Origin: Alnus glutinosa | Lineage: Eukaryota > Streptophyta > Magnoliopsida > Fagales > Betulaceae | Length of the DNA stretch: 64,000 nucleotides | Assembly: GCF_958979055.1 (NCBI RefSeq) | Contig: NC_084891.1 | Coordinates: 27,687,001 to 27,751,000, forward strand | Direction of reading: 5' to 3' | Shown here: in pieces, positions 22,401 through 49,080 of the stretch | How positions within the stretch are numbered: position 1 is the first letter of the stretch | Layout of the letters: each line of letters opens with the position of its first letter | Translations under genes and position numbers: made by a program | Notes under the pieces: model-generated | What the model saw: the letters and a program-made list of their open reading frames with translations, nothing else | What the model was told of the DNA's origin: nothing | Databases searched by the model: none

Positions 22401-23119
22401 CACAGCTCTCCTCCGCGCTTCTCCGCAGCCCAACCTAGATAAATATCCCATTGCTTCATATTTCATAAACAAAAATCAAATCAAACCGACCTACTATCCT
22501 TGCTGAAAGACATAAACACCCTCATATTTATCCCAAGACTCGCCTCCTTATAGCGCAACTCGGCAGGGGTACCACTGTCCCTTCACTTAGTTTCGTGCCC
22601 TAATTCGTCGGACGTGGTTTCTCAAGGAATTGAAGTAAGGTAAGAGATCGTGACGTTGTTTCAGCCTTAGGATGAGCGCCTTAATCGAGTTTGAGAATTC
22701 TTGATCTCTCGCAATATCTCTCTAAATTTGAAAATCCAGGAGGCGGGCGCGCCAGCTGATCTAAACAGGCAGGGATTCCCGATCTACGACCGCCGTAGCG
22801 CGAAAAATTAAAGGCGGTAGAGATTTATTTTTTTATTTTTTTTATTTTTTGTGTATGATAATAAAAGGGATTGGGAAAGCTGCGGTAATTCTTTGGAAAA
22901 GCTCGGTTCTCCTTACTTGTATTCCTAAGGAATAGCGGGACCAGAATCCTGAAGCCGAGGTACGTAGTTACGTCTCTTGCAGGGCCTCTGATAAGATTCT
23001 TTCTCTCTCTCTGTGTATGTGAAAGTCTCGGTTGGGTTAGGGTTGCAATTTTCATCTCTCTTTCTCGCTCTTTCTCATTAGCCTGTTCGGGCGGCGGGAG
23101 ATCTCCGAGTGATTTTGCA
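22400..23119 (+). promoter_or_regulatory. Upstream/5' leader region of XRN3
   Basis: C/T-rich and GC-richer sequence preceding the XRN3 start codon, likely holding the promoter and 5' UTR (CTCTCT tract near 23002-23014, pyrimidine-rich up to 23080). Short upstream start codons exist. No clear TATA box was seen. Confidence 0.4.
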
Positions 23120-36912
<13,793 letters not shown>

Positions 36913-37320
36913 AAACATTTGCTACAATGAAAATAATGTACAATAGTCGGTTTTTCATTAGCTGAGAGTTGTAACATTATTTTCTTTTTCCTTTATTTAG
37001 AAGGTCTAGTCTGTTTAGGCTTTCTTCATATGCGGTTCCATTGTTTATTGTATTCTCTTTTTAGATGGAAAGGAAGAAAAAAAAACAATAATCTCCGTGA
37101 TACTTGTGTTGCAGAACAATTTGACCGTTGTGGTGAGTGCATTGTCTGCACCAGTGGCAAATATAACGAGTTCTTTTCCACATTATTTTTGTAACTGACG
37201 TGTGTGCTCTCCCCCACTCCTCCATTTGGGCAGAATGACACGGGTCTAGTTTGATTCATTTGTTCCTGCTGGGATATTGGTTTTTGAGAAATATTGACAC
37301 GTTATTGCATATAATTAATA
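36913..37320 (+). other. XRN3 3' flank / probable 3' UTR
   Basis: T-rich sequence after the XRN3 stop codon, with several AATAAT-type words (for example near 36931) that could act as polyadenylation signals. No further coding sequence recognised. Confidence 0.4.
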
Positions 37321-40104
37321 GGTTTGATGAAAGCTATTAATATTGACACATTATTCTTTTTTTTTTTCTTTTTTTTTTTTTTCTTTTTATATATATATTT
37401 GATTATAGGGGACACGTGTAGCATTTTCACGGTTTTGTTAAATTTCAAACGGAAGTTAGGGCAGGGAGTTATTTGTCATTTTTCTTGTCACGGGGAGTTT
37501 TAAGTTACTTTTTAAATTATAGTAAGCTTGTTGCAAGTTGAAATAACGCGTAGATTGGTTTTACATTTTTATTTTCCCTTAATTTTTCTACTGATGCTAC
37601 TATCAGGTAGAATATTTGCTTAATCCACGAGCACATGTTCCTGCAAGTGCAAGAAACAATTCGATAACCAAAACGGAGAGTCGAGACTTGCTTGTCCATG
37701 GGCTTCTTCGAGCAGGCTATGCCTTGAGAAAACTTTATTAATCCTGCATATCGGGCACGTTTGGGTCTGTTGCGCCAGTATGGTTTGGACAAATCTTACC
37801 AAGATGTTATCCAATCTGAAACCCGAATACTTGATATTTTCATGGCGATACCTGGAAGTAGGATATTGTTCTTCTTTGGAATTGGAAACCAAACAACGTA
37901 CCGAACACGCGTACGTGTGGAAGGACTGGATGTCGGTGGAGCAACTTTTGAGACCCAAAAAAAAAAAGAGTCTTAATTCTCTGGGTCCCTCCTCCTGGTA
38001 AAGGGCAATAGGGGTAGGGTTTATTAAGCCTTAAATGATGAAATTCCGTGTTTGCATTAGGCCACATGATATCATGCGGCATGCCCATGCAGACGTTGAA
38101 TAACAAAAGGGCGGGCTGGAGGCATTAGACTGTCGGTTGACCATGACAATTCGTTAATTGAATATGCCTATCCGTCTGAATCCGATTTAGATTGATTCTC
38201 TTCTAGTCTTGTCCATATCAAGAAACGAGATTTAAAAGAGACGATAAACATGACTTTCCCGTACGTCTTGGCATGGTGAAACATTAACACAAGAGAGAAT
38301 AGTACTATCTTCCAATGGGCCTGCTTTGAGAACACAGGCCCGGGCCCACGTTTCGGGCCTTGACAAGGATTAGAAGGCCCAAAGAACACTCCTTTTTCAA
38401 AATGACAAATAGAAGGAATCCCAGATCGAAGATTCCTCCCCACTGCATCGCATCAATCATTTCATTATTCTCAGCGAAAAAAAAAGCAGGCAATCAATAC
38501 CCTCATCTTGTCAATGAACAATGAACATGTACTCCTGCACGACAACGGATGAGGGTCACACCCAATCCCCAATGACACTTGGCTAACTCTGTACAACGTC
38601 CATTTCTCTGCAGTACAAGGAGGATCGTCCTACTCATCGGGGTTATCTATCGTCGGCCCCCTCACAAATCTTCGATCTCATTTTATCTTTTTTTCATGTA
38701 TTTGTTGTTTGAGAGTAATCATGTGATCTACTGTATCAATAATCTTAAAAAGCTTAAACTAATGTAAATTTAATCATTTAATTAATAATTAAATATTCTC
38801 TTTTCTTTACTTTCATATTAAGTTAAAACACAAAATTTAATTAATATTTTAAGTCTTGACTTAAAAAAAAAAAGTAATTGCGGTTCAAATCAAAAGTGCT
38901 CACTTCTCACGTGACACGTCCCATGGCCTATAGACTGATAAGGCTATATAGACGTGCAGCCGTGTCAGTGCAGAGGATGCGAAGTACGAACGTTAAGATA
39001 AAGCAAAAAAAAAAAAAACATTTCCAATATATGATGTAAAAAGTAAGTTCGAAGTTGTATGGTCGAAAATTTAGAATAATACTTTTTTTCTCATCTTCTT
39101 TTATCTTTTTCTTCTTGGTCTTCTCGTGCGTACGTCATTGGTTAGAATTTTGGGGTCTGTCCCATAACATCATCTGTCCCATTGGACCACATTATTGGCC
39201 GGATAATTATGAGCTTCACCTAAGTTTGCATAAAGAGTAAGTCAAAAAAAGATAAAGAACTTATAAAAAAAAAATAAAAAGAAAACTGCCATAAATTTTG
39301 AAGACGTGGCACTGTTAATTAGATTTTGTAATTTTTTTTTTTTTTAAAAAAAAAAAATTGTTTTTAATGGTGAATCGACAATAACTCGTCTAATGGCCAA
39401 TTGCATCAATAAAATGAAATAATTATAATTTAAAAACACAAAAAGAAAAGACAAAACCAAAAAGAATAGCAGCCTTATTACAAGGGTGTCGATCCTCAAG
39501 TGGAGTTCCATCCTCGACGGCAGAAAAGACAAGACCAAAAAGAAAAAGAAAAAGAAAAAAATAATTGCTACTACGTCAGACTCTTTTGATGGTATTTGGA
39601 TTAATTAAAAGGTAGACTTTATGACTTATGAGGCTTTGAAAGCGGTTGGGTGGGGAAAGAGAGAATGTCGTTTACTTTATTTTCCTTTTCTCTCGGTTGG
39701 GTGGAAGTGGAAGCAAAAAGGGTTTGTAAGTTTGTTGGAGTTGGGAGAGTGGAGAGAGGGAGGGAGGGTGGTGGGTAAGGACTAATAAGGAGGAATAAAA
39801 ATTGGGTCCAAATTCAAATCAACCGCACGAGCGCAGCACAATCGAAGCTTTGAATGGTCGGGTGGTGGGGAATTTGGGGACCCATTTGATCTGAGTCCTC
39901 GGGAATAGGAAAGAAACCTCTCTATCTATCTTTTTACGTGATTGGTAGCCTGCCTTGTGCCTTGCTTTTTGCCTCCATTCCTGGAATTTTCCTCTGCTTG
40001 TTCACATCCGCACCGTCTTCGCTGTGGGAAAGGAAGGGATAGAGATGACGCTGAGGTTATAACCAATGGTCGATCGACGCATGCAACAAGCTCAACTGTT
40101 CAAG
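37321..40104. other. Intergenic, nothing firmly recognised
   Basis: Contains T-rich tracts (37349-37397), a piece resembling a TIR-element arm near 37405-37510, long A runs, and unsupported frames. A stretch near 37690-37870 on the plus strand reads like decayed protein but was not identified. Confidence 0.35.
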
Positions 40105-40131
40105 CAATATATATATATATATATATATATA
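40105..40131. repeat. (AT)n microsatellite
   Basis: Short perfect AT dinucleotide repeat. Confidence 0.9.
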
Positions 40132-40269
40132 TCAACTTCAGGCTTCAAGACCCGGAGCTCCCCCGATCATGACATGTCATAGCCCTTTCCACTTTGCGGC
40201 CGGCGGCTTTACTCCGCTACTAGGTAACGCTTTCTATAGGTCACCCCTTCGAGATTTGAACACGTGATG

Positions 40270-40395
40270 TGATATCTGCTCTGATACCAAAGTTAAGTAC
40301 TTAACCAATGCATCAAAAGCTCGTGAATTGATGAGACGCAAAATGTTAGATCTTTTAACCTATTCCATACTAAATTAGTCTAATCTAACATTCAT
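40270..40395 (-). mobile_element. Possible LTR-retroelement remnant with primer site
   Basis: On the minus strand a TGTTAGATTAG-initiated segment of about 100 bp (40293-40393) is followed by TTTGGTATCAGAGC, a good match to the initiator tRNA-Met primer-binding site. The second LTR was not found, so only one end seems to be present. Confidence 0.4.
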
Positions 40396-40399
40396 ACTC

Positions 40400-41113
40400 C
40401 AAATTAAACCCCCACTAAGATTAGAGTAATGCTATTTAATATAATGTTATATAATTGTTATACAATTAAGATGACGTGACAATGAAAATTAGCAATTAAA
40501 TAATTAATTTTTTTTTATTAAGTGTTGATTCAAAAATTGATTTTTTCCACGACATTATCAATTCTAACCTTGAAAATTATCCGTGAATGTTGAATCTCAG
40601 TGAATGTTGCTACAAGTGTGACAAACGAGAATTTTGAGATAGAAATTAGATACAAATTGATTTGTAATTAATTTTTACAAATCAGTATAATAAAACAATA
40701 TGTTTTTTAATATGTGAGAAATACAATTTTTTTTTAATAAAATATATTTTTTTGCATATTATTTTTAACAATATTAATAAAAAAATATGTCACTTTATTA
40801 AACTAATTCGTAAGAATTTGTAGTTGAATTTTGTCGAGAATTTTGAATCGGAAAGAAATCTATGTTAGGGATCGGAGGCTTTGAATGATCAATTAAAGCT
40901 GCAAAATCATAGCAAACCATCGATGGACCATGAAGTCATCTGTGACGCATGCTTGCGAATGGCACGCGAGGTGCACCAATTCTCACCACGTGTACACCTA
41001 ATTAAACAATTACAAAGCAATCACCATTCCACCATTTTTTAAAGGATTTCTTATTGATATATGTGTTATGCGTAGCATGATTGGCATAAACATAAGGCCC
41101 ATAAGTTTCCAAT

Positions 41114-41115
<2 letters not shown>
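40400..41115. other. Intergenic, nothing recognised
   Basis: AT-rich DNA without supported genes or repeat boundaries. Confidence 0.4.

Positions 41116-41116
<1 letters not shown>

Positions 41117-41193
<77 letters not shown>
41117..41193. repeat. (AT)n microsatellite, about 77 bp
   Basis: Long uninterrupted AT repeat, a likely polymorphic locus. Confidence 0.95.
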
Positions 41194-41196
<3 letters not shown>

Positions 41197-42123
41197 TAAT
41201 GTAATATTAGCACCGAAGGTCTAAGATCGAGTGCAATTAGCTGTCGGTACAAATCGAGCACCGAAGCAACAATCATTAATTTTAGAGCTAGACATGGATT
41301 TTTGCTATTGTCTTCATCATTAGCCCAATAGTACTCTAGAGCCAATCATCCATGTCTTACTTACCAAGATAGTTTGAAAAATGAACAGAATTATTAAGTC
41401 CAAGAGATGGATTCATGCATCAAGATCACAATGCAAATGTAATTAGCATGATGTAGATCGAATCAATCCAATAATCACTTAGTTAATGATATGCTCTAAT
41501 TTAAAATTGGAGGTACCATGATGACAAACACTGATCACAACAACACATTGTGAAATTAGGACAAAGAGATGAGAAAATAAGCTAAAACGGGAGAAATAGA
41601 GAAGAAGCTAGAAAAAGAGAAGCCAAGAAAGAGAGAGAAGAGAGACCAAGTTGGGAAGAGAGAGAGAAGAAGAGACAAAATTACTTTCTTATAATTTTAT
41701 TTCATCAAATCTTTCTATTGGAGTACAAAACATGCTTAAATAGAGTACTCATCATGACTAATACCCTAGAAAAACGCCCATTAATTGAGTTACCTAAAAC
41801 AATATAGGGCGACACCACACCCATTTATTGAATTACAAAGATACCATTGATTTTTAAAAAATTAAATAAAATTATTGGATCCAAATTAACTCTGGCCTCA
41901 ATTCCCCATCTTACCACTTACGAGTTCTTGATTGTGTCCTGTCTTTGCAGGCAACTTATAGAACAAAGGAGTTCGCTAAGTATATTAATTGCACGAAATT
42001 AATGTACTACAATTTTTATTATAATTTCATTTAAATTAATTTCATCATCTATTAAAAATGGGTATGAATCATGCTTGATATACTCATATACTATAATTTT
42101 TATTATAATTTCATTCAAATTAA
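41194..42123. other. Intergenic, nothing recognised
   Basis: AT-rich, with a GAGAGA-rich purine stretch at about 41610-41680. No gene. Confidence 0.4.
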
Positions 42124-42128
42124 TATAG

Positions 42129-42640
42129 TGTTGGGAAAATATCCTGACCTACCGAGATGGGCCGAGCCCAATATCAACTGAGCTCAGCAATAGTCATCGT
42201 ATGAACTAGATCAATTGGGCCAGTCAACACATAGGCCCAAAAGCTAATGATGGCCAACTACCGAGTCGAATTCCTCCGGAGTTGGTAAAAGACCGACTCT
42301 CTAATTATTGTGGCATACACCCCATGATCTAGAGTCGGTAAAAGATTGACTCCCTGATTATTGTGGCACGTACTCCACGATTCGGGATTTCGACAAATGC
42401 TCCAAACTCGACACGTGGCCCAATGAAAAGAGTATTACTCTTGCTACTCCGCCTATAAATACCTCATTAATGCACATGTATGCGGGATCAATTCTCTGTG
42501 ATTAAAAAGATATACATATTAGATAAAATATTGACTAAGTCATCGGAGTGGGATTGTCGGATTATTCCGACGCAACTTTTTTTTGTAGGTTAAAGACTCT
42601 TGAAGATCGACACGTTACCAAACTGAAATCTATTCTAACA
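42129..42640 (+). mobile_element. Solo LTR with 5-bp duplication
   Basis: A 512-bp segment beginning TGTTGGGAAAAT and ending TTCTAACA (TG...CA), flanked by TATAG at 42124-42128 and 42641-42645. It contains a TATA-like CCTATAAATA near 42450, as expected of an LTR promoter. No internal retrotransposon sequence adjoins it, so it is a solo LTR left by recombination. Orientation is inferred from the TATA-like word. Superfamily not determined. Confidence 0.85.
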
Positions 42641-42645
42641 TATAG

Positions 42646-43569
42646 TAGCTCACGTGACACTATTACGACATGTACAATCTTATAATTGCTCCATCCCCCT
42701 ATTTAAGAAAAACAAAGCAACGCCACGTGCGTTCACCAATTAAGTCATACAATTGGGCAATGGACAATTTGATCTCAATGAATATAGCTTTTGGAGGATA
42801 TCTGATGACTTGCCGGCCAGCCAAGAAAGAGCCATGAAACAGATTTGACTCGAAAAGGAGATACAAATGCTAAAAGTAGATTTGTTAATTGTCATTGCCT
42901 CCCATGGCCTCATCCAGTTGAATCTAATCAAGGTCCTTTCTTTATATTTATAGGAGTGGATTAGGTTATTTCTTCTTGCACCTTCCAAACAATAAATAAA
43001 TCCCGTTTTGGAGACGTACGTGTCCTCTAAATTAACCTCATCAGGAAACGTCTTATATCACGTGTATACATGTGTGAACTATGACTGGTCAGGAGGCTTA
43101 GAAGTCCCCTGTTTTATGAATATAAAATATAAATAAATTAAATATACTGTAAGTCAAACCAACTCCTTCAGCCAGTCAATATTCCATTTAAATATGTCTA
43201 TTTATATATAAAGACATGTAGGTGGTGAAATTATGGTTGTTTTTAAGCCACCAATGGCAAAAACAAGGTTGCCGGCCATCTACTCATGTAAGGAAATTAA
43301 GGGAAAAGAACACGGTAAAGAGTTCCAATGGAAAAGCAAACATAGATGGACAGTGTGAGGCCATCCCTTTTGATACGATAATTTGTGTAACACGCCAATC
43401 TCATATTAAGAAGAAGATAATTAATCTACATATAAATTGAGGGTATGTAGCAATTTAGTAGCACTGCGTGATCTTTTATAGCAATCTAGTAACGTCATGG
43501 TCGTGGTGGTGGAGCACTGTGTGACATGACTCTAACGAGGACGTCATGAATGATTTAAGGAGGAGAAAT
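42646..43569. other. Intergenic, nothing recognised
   Basis: No supported gene; short frames at 42740-42988 and 43222-43440 have no recognisable domain. Confidence 0.4.
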
Positions 43570-43766
43570 TGTAACACCCCAACCAGTTCCACGTTGCGAA
43601 GATGATTGACCCACGTAGAGTAAATGAATTATAAAGGAGCCCATGATTAGACTGTATGTTATAAACGATTCGTTATAAACGATTTTATATAGTTCAAATT
43701 GTAACTTGACTAGTTCTTTTGGAGTGATAGTGCAAATGTGTCTAACGCTTTCTCAGACTCGTTACA
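43570..43766 (+). mobile_element. Solo LTR related to the TRIM at 59315
   Basis: A 197-bp segment beginning TGTAACACCCCAACC and ending GACTCGTTACA. The ends and several internal words (GACTAGTTCTTTTGGAGTGATAG against GACTAGTCCTTTTGGGGTGATAG) match the LTRs of the TRIM in the endoglucanase intron, read on its minus strand. Only one LTR is present and no duplication was clear. Confidence 0.7.
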
Positions 43767-46238
43767 ATTTTTCTACAATAAAAATATTAAACTCTAAAAA
43801 TTAAAAATAAAAATAATAATAAAGAAAAAAAATTTAATATCAGGAAAGCCATGCCCCGAGTCCGTTCTAGTTCCATCCCTTAATGCAAGGACCTTCTTAG
43901 AATAGAATATAAAAGAATAGGTTAGTAAAACCCGCAACCAATCACGCAATTATAAACAACCATATAAATATATAATCTCATTAATTTTAAAGTAATATAA
44001 AATAAAAAATTATTTGAAGGCAATAAATATAAGGAATTAGTATAAAGAAAATGGATAGATAAGGTTGTGGAAAGTTCATGAGTGGATAAGCCGGCCGGTT
44101 TGAAGCGTAGTGTTACGTGAATTCAAAGAAAAAGAAAAAGAAAAGAAGATAATAATTCAATGTTCATGGATGGAACACGGAAAGCAAAATATATAATTGT
44201 AGTAGCTCTGGCGCTGGGAGAGTTGCACACGCATGCACCCGCTTTTGAGTGGGAATCTCATGTGGGCATGTTTGACTCCAGTCTCCACTAATCATGGGCC
44301 GCACGGCAGTGTATGCCTTTGAAAAAGTTGCTTCTGGGGAGGTATTCTATCAGATTCTTTTCTCGTTGGTTGGGAGGAAAATCCTTAAAGTTGGGGTTTT
44401 GGGACCCTTGTCAATGTAGTATATTGTGAGTATCAACACCTATGGCGGGGAATTATTATCTCCTAGGTCAGGTGGGTTCGGATTGTGCGGTCTTATAACA
44501 TGCGTCCAAATTGTATCCTTGGTTGTTCACAGGTCGGGCATAATTAAAATTCTTAGTATTTATTAGGATCTCCAGCTTTTAATAATTCAATCAAATTAAA
44601 TTAGAAACCATATTAGGTGTCAGTACGGAGCCCCACGTCAAATATCTACACACCTTATCGAGTGTCAGAACACCATAACTGAATATTATTCACATTGTAC
44701 AACTGTAAGACTTTCACTATGCATATCAGTAATGGGAATGGACCTATATATAGACGTAACATTTAAGAGGTAAAGGGAGGCTAATCTGATCTCTCTCTCT
44801 CTACTCTCACTCTCCTTACTGAGCTCCGTCGGTCAACCCTCGGCGGATCTTTTCTGTCTTGCAGGTTACAAGCAGGGGGCGGATTCGAGGATGTCACGTC
44901 ACTGAACCAGAAACTGCATCAACAACCTAAATAAATAAATACAAGACCTTTATATTAAGAAGGAAATGTTGGGTTCATTAATGCAGTTTTCACTAATTTA
45001 ATAATTAAAGAAATGATTAAGAATATATAGTTGGCAATTCAACCATTAATTAATTAAGTTAAGAAGTCATTTTTTTAACTTAATAATTTTAACTGTTATG
45101 AATTGTCAAGTTAATTTGTAAATAATTTTTTGGACGAGTTTTAATGAAGTAAACAAAGTTATACTGGTTGATTTACAGAATTTAATAGAAAAAAAGAAAA
45201 GAAAAGAATATCCTTCTAAGATAGGATTATTTCTTTTTCTTTTTCTTTTTGGTGTTAGGATTATTTCCCATTAAATAGTCAGTTATGATCATTTATGCTA
45301 ACGTGGATTAAGAGGCCAGGCATTATTTCAAAAGTGATATAATTAAGGGGCGCTAAAACTTTTATTATAATCTAATTATAAATTAATTAATCATTAAATC
45401 CAAAGAAACAAGCACCCCAAGTAGATATTTTATTACTTTTTTCTGTCAAACCCCACAATCAAGGGAAACCCCATTGATTGCTATGTGCTCATGAAACAGC
45501 TTTTCTGATTTTGATGTATTTCTGGAGGATGCCGTGAGAATTGGGATAAAAGAACATTATACGTCAAAAAGTTTGAAACTCATTTTAAAAACAAAACCCA
45601 TGCATGCTCCCCCTTTGGTCATACTTTTTACTTTTATCTTCTTTTTTTTTTTTTATTCAAAATAAAAATATTAACAAACAATATAAAATACAAAACAATC
45701 AAATTTACTTTCATATTTATGTCATATATATCAGACTATTTTTTTTTTTTTTAAAAAAAGACCATCTAAAAAATATTAACAAACCAATGGAAAATTCCTT
45801 CCATGGTTTACGGAATCACGGCACAATTATTTGTTCTTATGGAATTATCAATTATGCCAAGAGATTGGGTGTAAAAGTTGGTTCGTTCCCAGAATGTTTT
45901 CATGCAATTTTGAACCGGCTTTGACTATAAGAAAGTTACCGTAAATCTAGTCAGAGCGAGCGGACAAGCAATGAATGATTTGAGGAAGGCTGTCTGAGAC
46001 TCTTGGTCAAGAACACGTAACTCTTGGTCATGGCAGACATACAAATTCATATATTAGACTCATAGGCTTATGTTACGTACATTGATTTCCCCATGTTAAA
46101 GATAAAGATTCGGCGGCGACACATTAGAAGAATCACGAAAGCGTTAATTTTTTTTTTAGAACATAAAGCTTTAATTCATTTGGTGGATATTCTTAACGAT
46201 AAATGCTAAATATTACATCATCATCCTTCGTCTATCTC
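43767..46238. other. Intergenic with possible LTR fragment
   Basis: At about 44640-44925 the sequence (CTATATATAGACG, then a CTCTCTCTCT tract, GAGCTCCGTCGGTCAACC, ending GCATCAACA) has the look of the 3' half of a retrotransposon LTR, but no start or duplication was found. The rest is AT-rich DNA without genes. Confidence 0.35.
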
Positions 46239-46296
46239 ATTGTGTGTGTGGGTGTGGGTGTGGGGATGGGGGTGGGAGGTGGGGGGTGGGGGGTAG
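46239..46296 (+). repeat. G-rich tract, potential quadruplex
   Basis: GTGTGTGTGGGTGTGGGTGT passes into runs of 3-6 G separated by one or two bases. At least seven G3+ runs occur in under 60 bp, and a long (TA)n follows. Confidence 0.85.
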
Positions 46297-46315
46297 TGCT
46301 CATAAGTCAATGAAT

Positions 46316-46318
<3 letters not shown>

Positions 46319-46385
<67 letters not shown>
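46319..46385. repeat. (TA)n microsatellite, about 67 bp
   Basis: Uninterrupted TA repeat shortly after the G-rich tract. Confidence 0.95.
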
Positions 46386-46388
<3 letters not shown>

Positions 46389-48083
46389 CTTTCACATTGG
46401 ATGATCCAAATAATTGATGAATGCTGTCACATCCGTCCAGTAAAAAATGTATTGTTGTATATTTTTAATTAAACAATAAGTTATTAAATTGAGATATGTT
46501 AATGAGAAATGAGAAATGTTGCTATACACTCTTATGCCATTGGGTTGATGTGACATTATCCATCAACCTTTGTCTCAACCTTTCTTTTTTTAAAAAAATA
46601 AAAATTCAAAGCATGATGGTGTACTGTCACATCAGTCATGTGGAGAGAAGGGGGCGTAGTATATATTATTCCTCATTTTTAATAAAGCATGTGATTATTG
46701 TTAAGAAAATATATCAATTTAATAAACGTTAGAGAAATTTTTCTTAATCCAATTTGAAAAAAAAAACTTTGTCAAAATGCGTGTGAGAATTATATGCTAT
46801 AAAGATATATGTCAATTTAAGGTTAAAAAAATCTCATTGGCCCAATTTGCAGAAAACTTTATCTGTGGGAGTGGAATCTAGATCTTGTGGTGCATATTTC
46901 TTTATAATTAATGGCAAATGCTTCTTTGCATTATGGTGTTCATTTCGCATATATTTTTATTGAGTTAGCATGCTTCATTAACCATTGATTTTTTTTCCGA
47001 GCATGCTGACTCAGCAGAATTGTACACTAGATGGATGAAAAAAAAAAATTAAAAAAAAAATCTCATAATTAATTGAGGCTACATATTAATAAACTCAATC
47101 ATTTCCTTATTTGGGTTGTTTGAGACTTTGAGCATCACTGTTCACCGACGGTTGGCCAGAGGACGTCGTTTGGGTAGGGAGCCGTACCCCGACATCTTTA
47201 TTTTCTTTGTCTGAGAAAGACTTTTTGTAACTTAAATTGTATAATGAAAGGCTATAATAAATACTTAAATAGATACTTTGCCACCTTGGCTTACCCTATT
47301 TTGCAAAATACAAGGCGATCGAAAAGGAAAACGGCCACTTAAGCATCTAAGTAAGTACTCTTATGGCAATTATTATTTGTATTTTAGGAGCAAATAATTG
47401 ACAGTTTGATTTTCCCATTACATCTAAGTAATTACTCCAAAGGTGTTCATTGTATAATTAACCACAGAAGCGAATTTTGGAAGTAAAAGTGAACCATTTT
47501 GGCAGTAAACTCATGACACTCAAAACAAAGGGGGGGCTCTATGACTCTATCCTAGCTAGTCTCTAGATGTGTACGTGGCCACGGGTGGGCCTTGGACCAT
47601 AAATTTTTTGTTTGGCTGAGATACCCATAAAAAGTAATGGAAGAAAGGAATAAAATTCCGGTTAGACTGAAGGGAAGGGCAAGTCCTTATCCACCCTTGG
47701 ACTGTTGGGCAGTAGAGACGTGCAACCACCATTACAGCTGTAATACACCTTCATCCAGTAGGTCCATATTTGATGATCTATCTATCTCCTATGAAATTCT
47801 CTAAGAAACTTCGTTTTTTTTTTTAAAAAAAAAAGAATAAATAAATAAAAGTAAAAAATAAAAATTTCTTTGGGTTGATTATAATTTGCAAGTGGGACTG
47901 TCTAAGATTCATAATTTCACGTGCCAACCCCACAGGTTTTGCATACAAGTACCAGGTCCTTAATTGTGAAGTACGGGTCCGGGTCGTCCCTGCTTGAATT
48001 GTATGAATCATTTTGTAGGGTAGGAAAATATTTCAGTACAGAAGACTACATTATTACAACCTATCTCCAAATTTGAAAAAGAA
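46386..48083. other. Intergenic, nothing recognised
   Basis: AT-rich, several A/T homopolymers; no supported gene. Confidence 0.4.
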
Positions 48084-48093
48084 GGCCATATTC

Positions 48094-48585
48094 TTTTTAA
48101 AACATTGTTCAAATGCGGTTTGAGGACATGACAAATAATTTTCCGAAATTTTAAAAGAGACAAATAACTTTTTGTAGTATGTTTGTGTAACAAATAACTC
48201 ACTTCATATAAATTTTGACAAATTTTTTTTAAAATTTTTTTTTTTTTACGGAATCATTGTATATGAAATTACAAATTTACCTTAAAAATTATAAAAATAA
48301 AAATGAAAAAAGAATGGGGATAGAGTTGGGTGGCTGACCACTCCACGGCTGAACCACCCCGTACTCTCTCTAATATCTCTTTTATTTTTTATTTATAAAA
48401 TTTTAGAGTAGATTTATAATTTCTTAATGAAGGTGTCGAAAAAAATGGTTGGAATTTATATGAAAGGAATTATTTATTACACATGTAATTATTTGCTACT
48501 TTTGAAACCTCATAAAGTTATTTGTCACAAGCTCAAACCACAAGAACTAATTTAACAATTTTTATTTTTGCAATGGATTAAAAAT
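48094..48585. mobile_element. MITE with 10-bp target duplication
   Basis: Flanked by GGCCATATTC at 48084-48093 and 48586-48595 (exact). Ends are TTTTTAAAACATTG on the left and, in reverse complement on the right, TTTTTAATCCATTG. Inverted similarity continues through TGACAAATAA words for about 115 bp on each side. The centre holds a GC-rich GGTGGCTGACCACTCC word. Non-coding and therefore non-autonomous. The duplication length suggests a Mutator-like family different from the element at 16359. Confidence 0.85.
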
Positions 48586-48669
48586 GGCCATATTCATATA
48601 CCCAAGACAATCACATGGTTTGAAATGGCCAAATGTATACTATTTTAAAAGAACATAAAATATTAAATA

Positions 48670-49080
48670 TGTACGTGAAGTTCAATTTTTTATCATGAAG
48701 ATATGGAACCGGTATGAATAATTTTAAATTATTACTTGTCTCAAAAATTTAAGATAATAAAAAAAGATAAATTTAATTATTTAATCAATACTTTAACATT
48801 CTATTTCACGTGTAGGCTCAAATTCTTTTTTAATAGGTGATGTTCAACACGTGAAATATTTAATTAAAATTTGAAGTAAATAAATGAGACAGGTTACGAA
48901 CTAAGGCCCTCTGCTCTAATACCATGATGAGATTTGTGTATAAATCTTAAATAGAATGAAAGAGAGATAACAGCGAAAGCAAGAGAGAGAAAAGAAACTG
49001 AAAATTTATTTGGTTCGATCTATGACATACGTTTACAGGGTAAGGCCCGAATATTGTGCTCATTAATTTGATTGTTTACG
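48670..49080. mobile_element. Degenerate retroelement fragment
   Basis: Contains CTCTGCTCTAATACCATGAT, whose reverse complement resembles a tRNA-Met primer-binding site, preceded by AACACGTGAAATATTTAATT. No bounded LTR pair could be drawn. Confidence 0.35.

Noticed and set aside
37690..37960. Protein-like plus-strand stretch (NPAYRARLGLLRQYGLDKSY) with an upstream stop
   Set aside because: It reads like decayed coding sequence, but I could not assign a family, and neither intact borders nor homologous motifs support a gene.
39942..40172. 76-codon plus-strand frame ending in an Ile-Tyr repeat
   Set aside because: The tail is the AT microsatellite and the rest has no recognisable feature.
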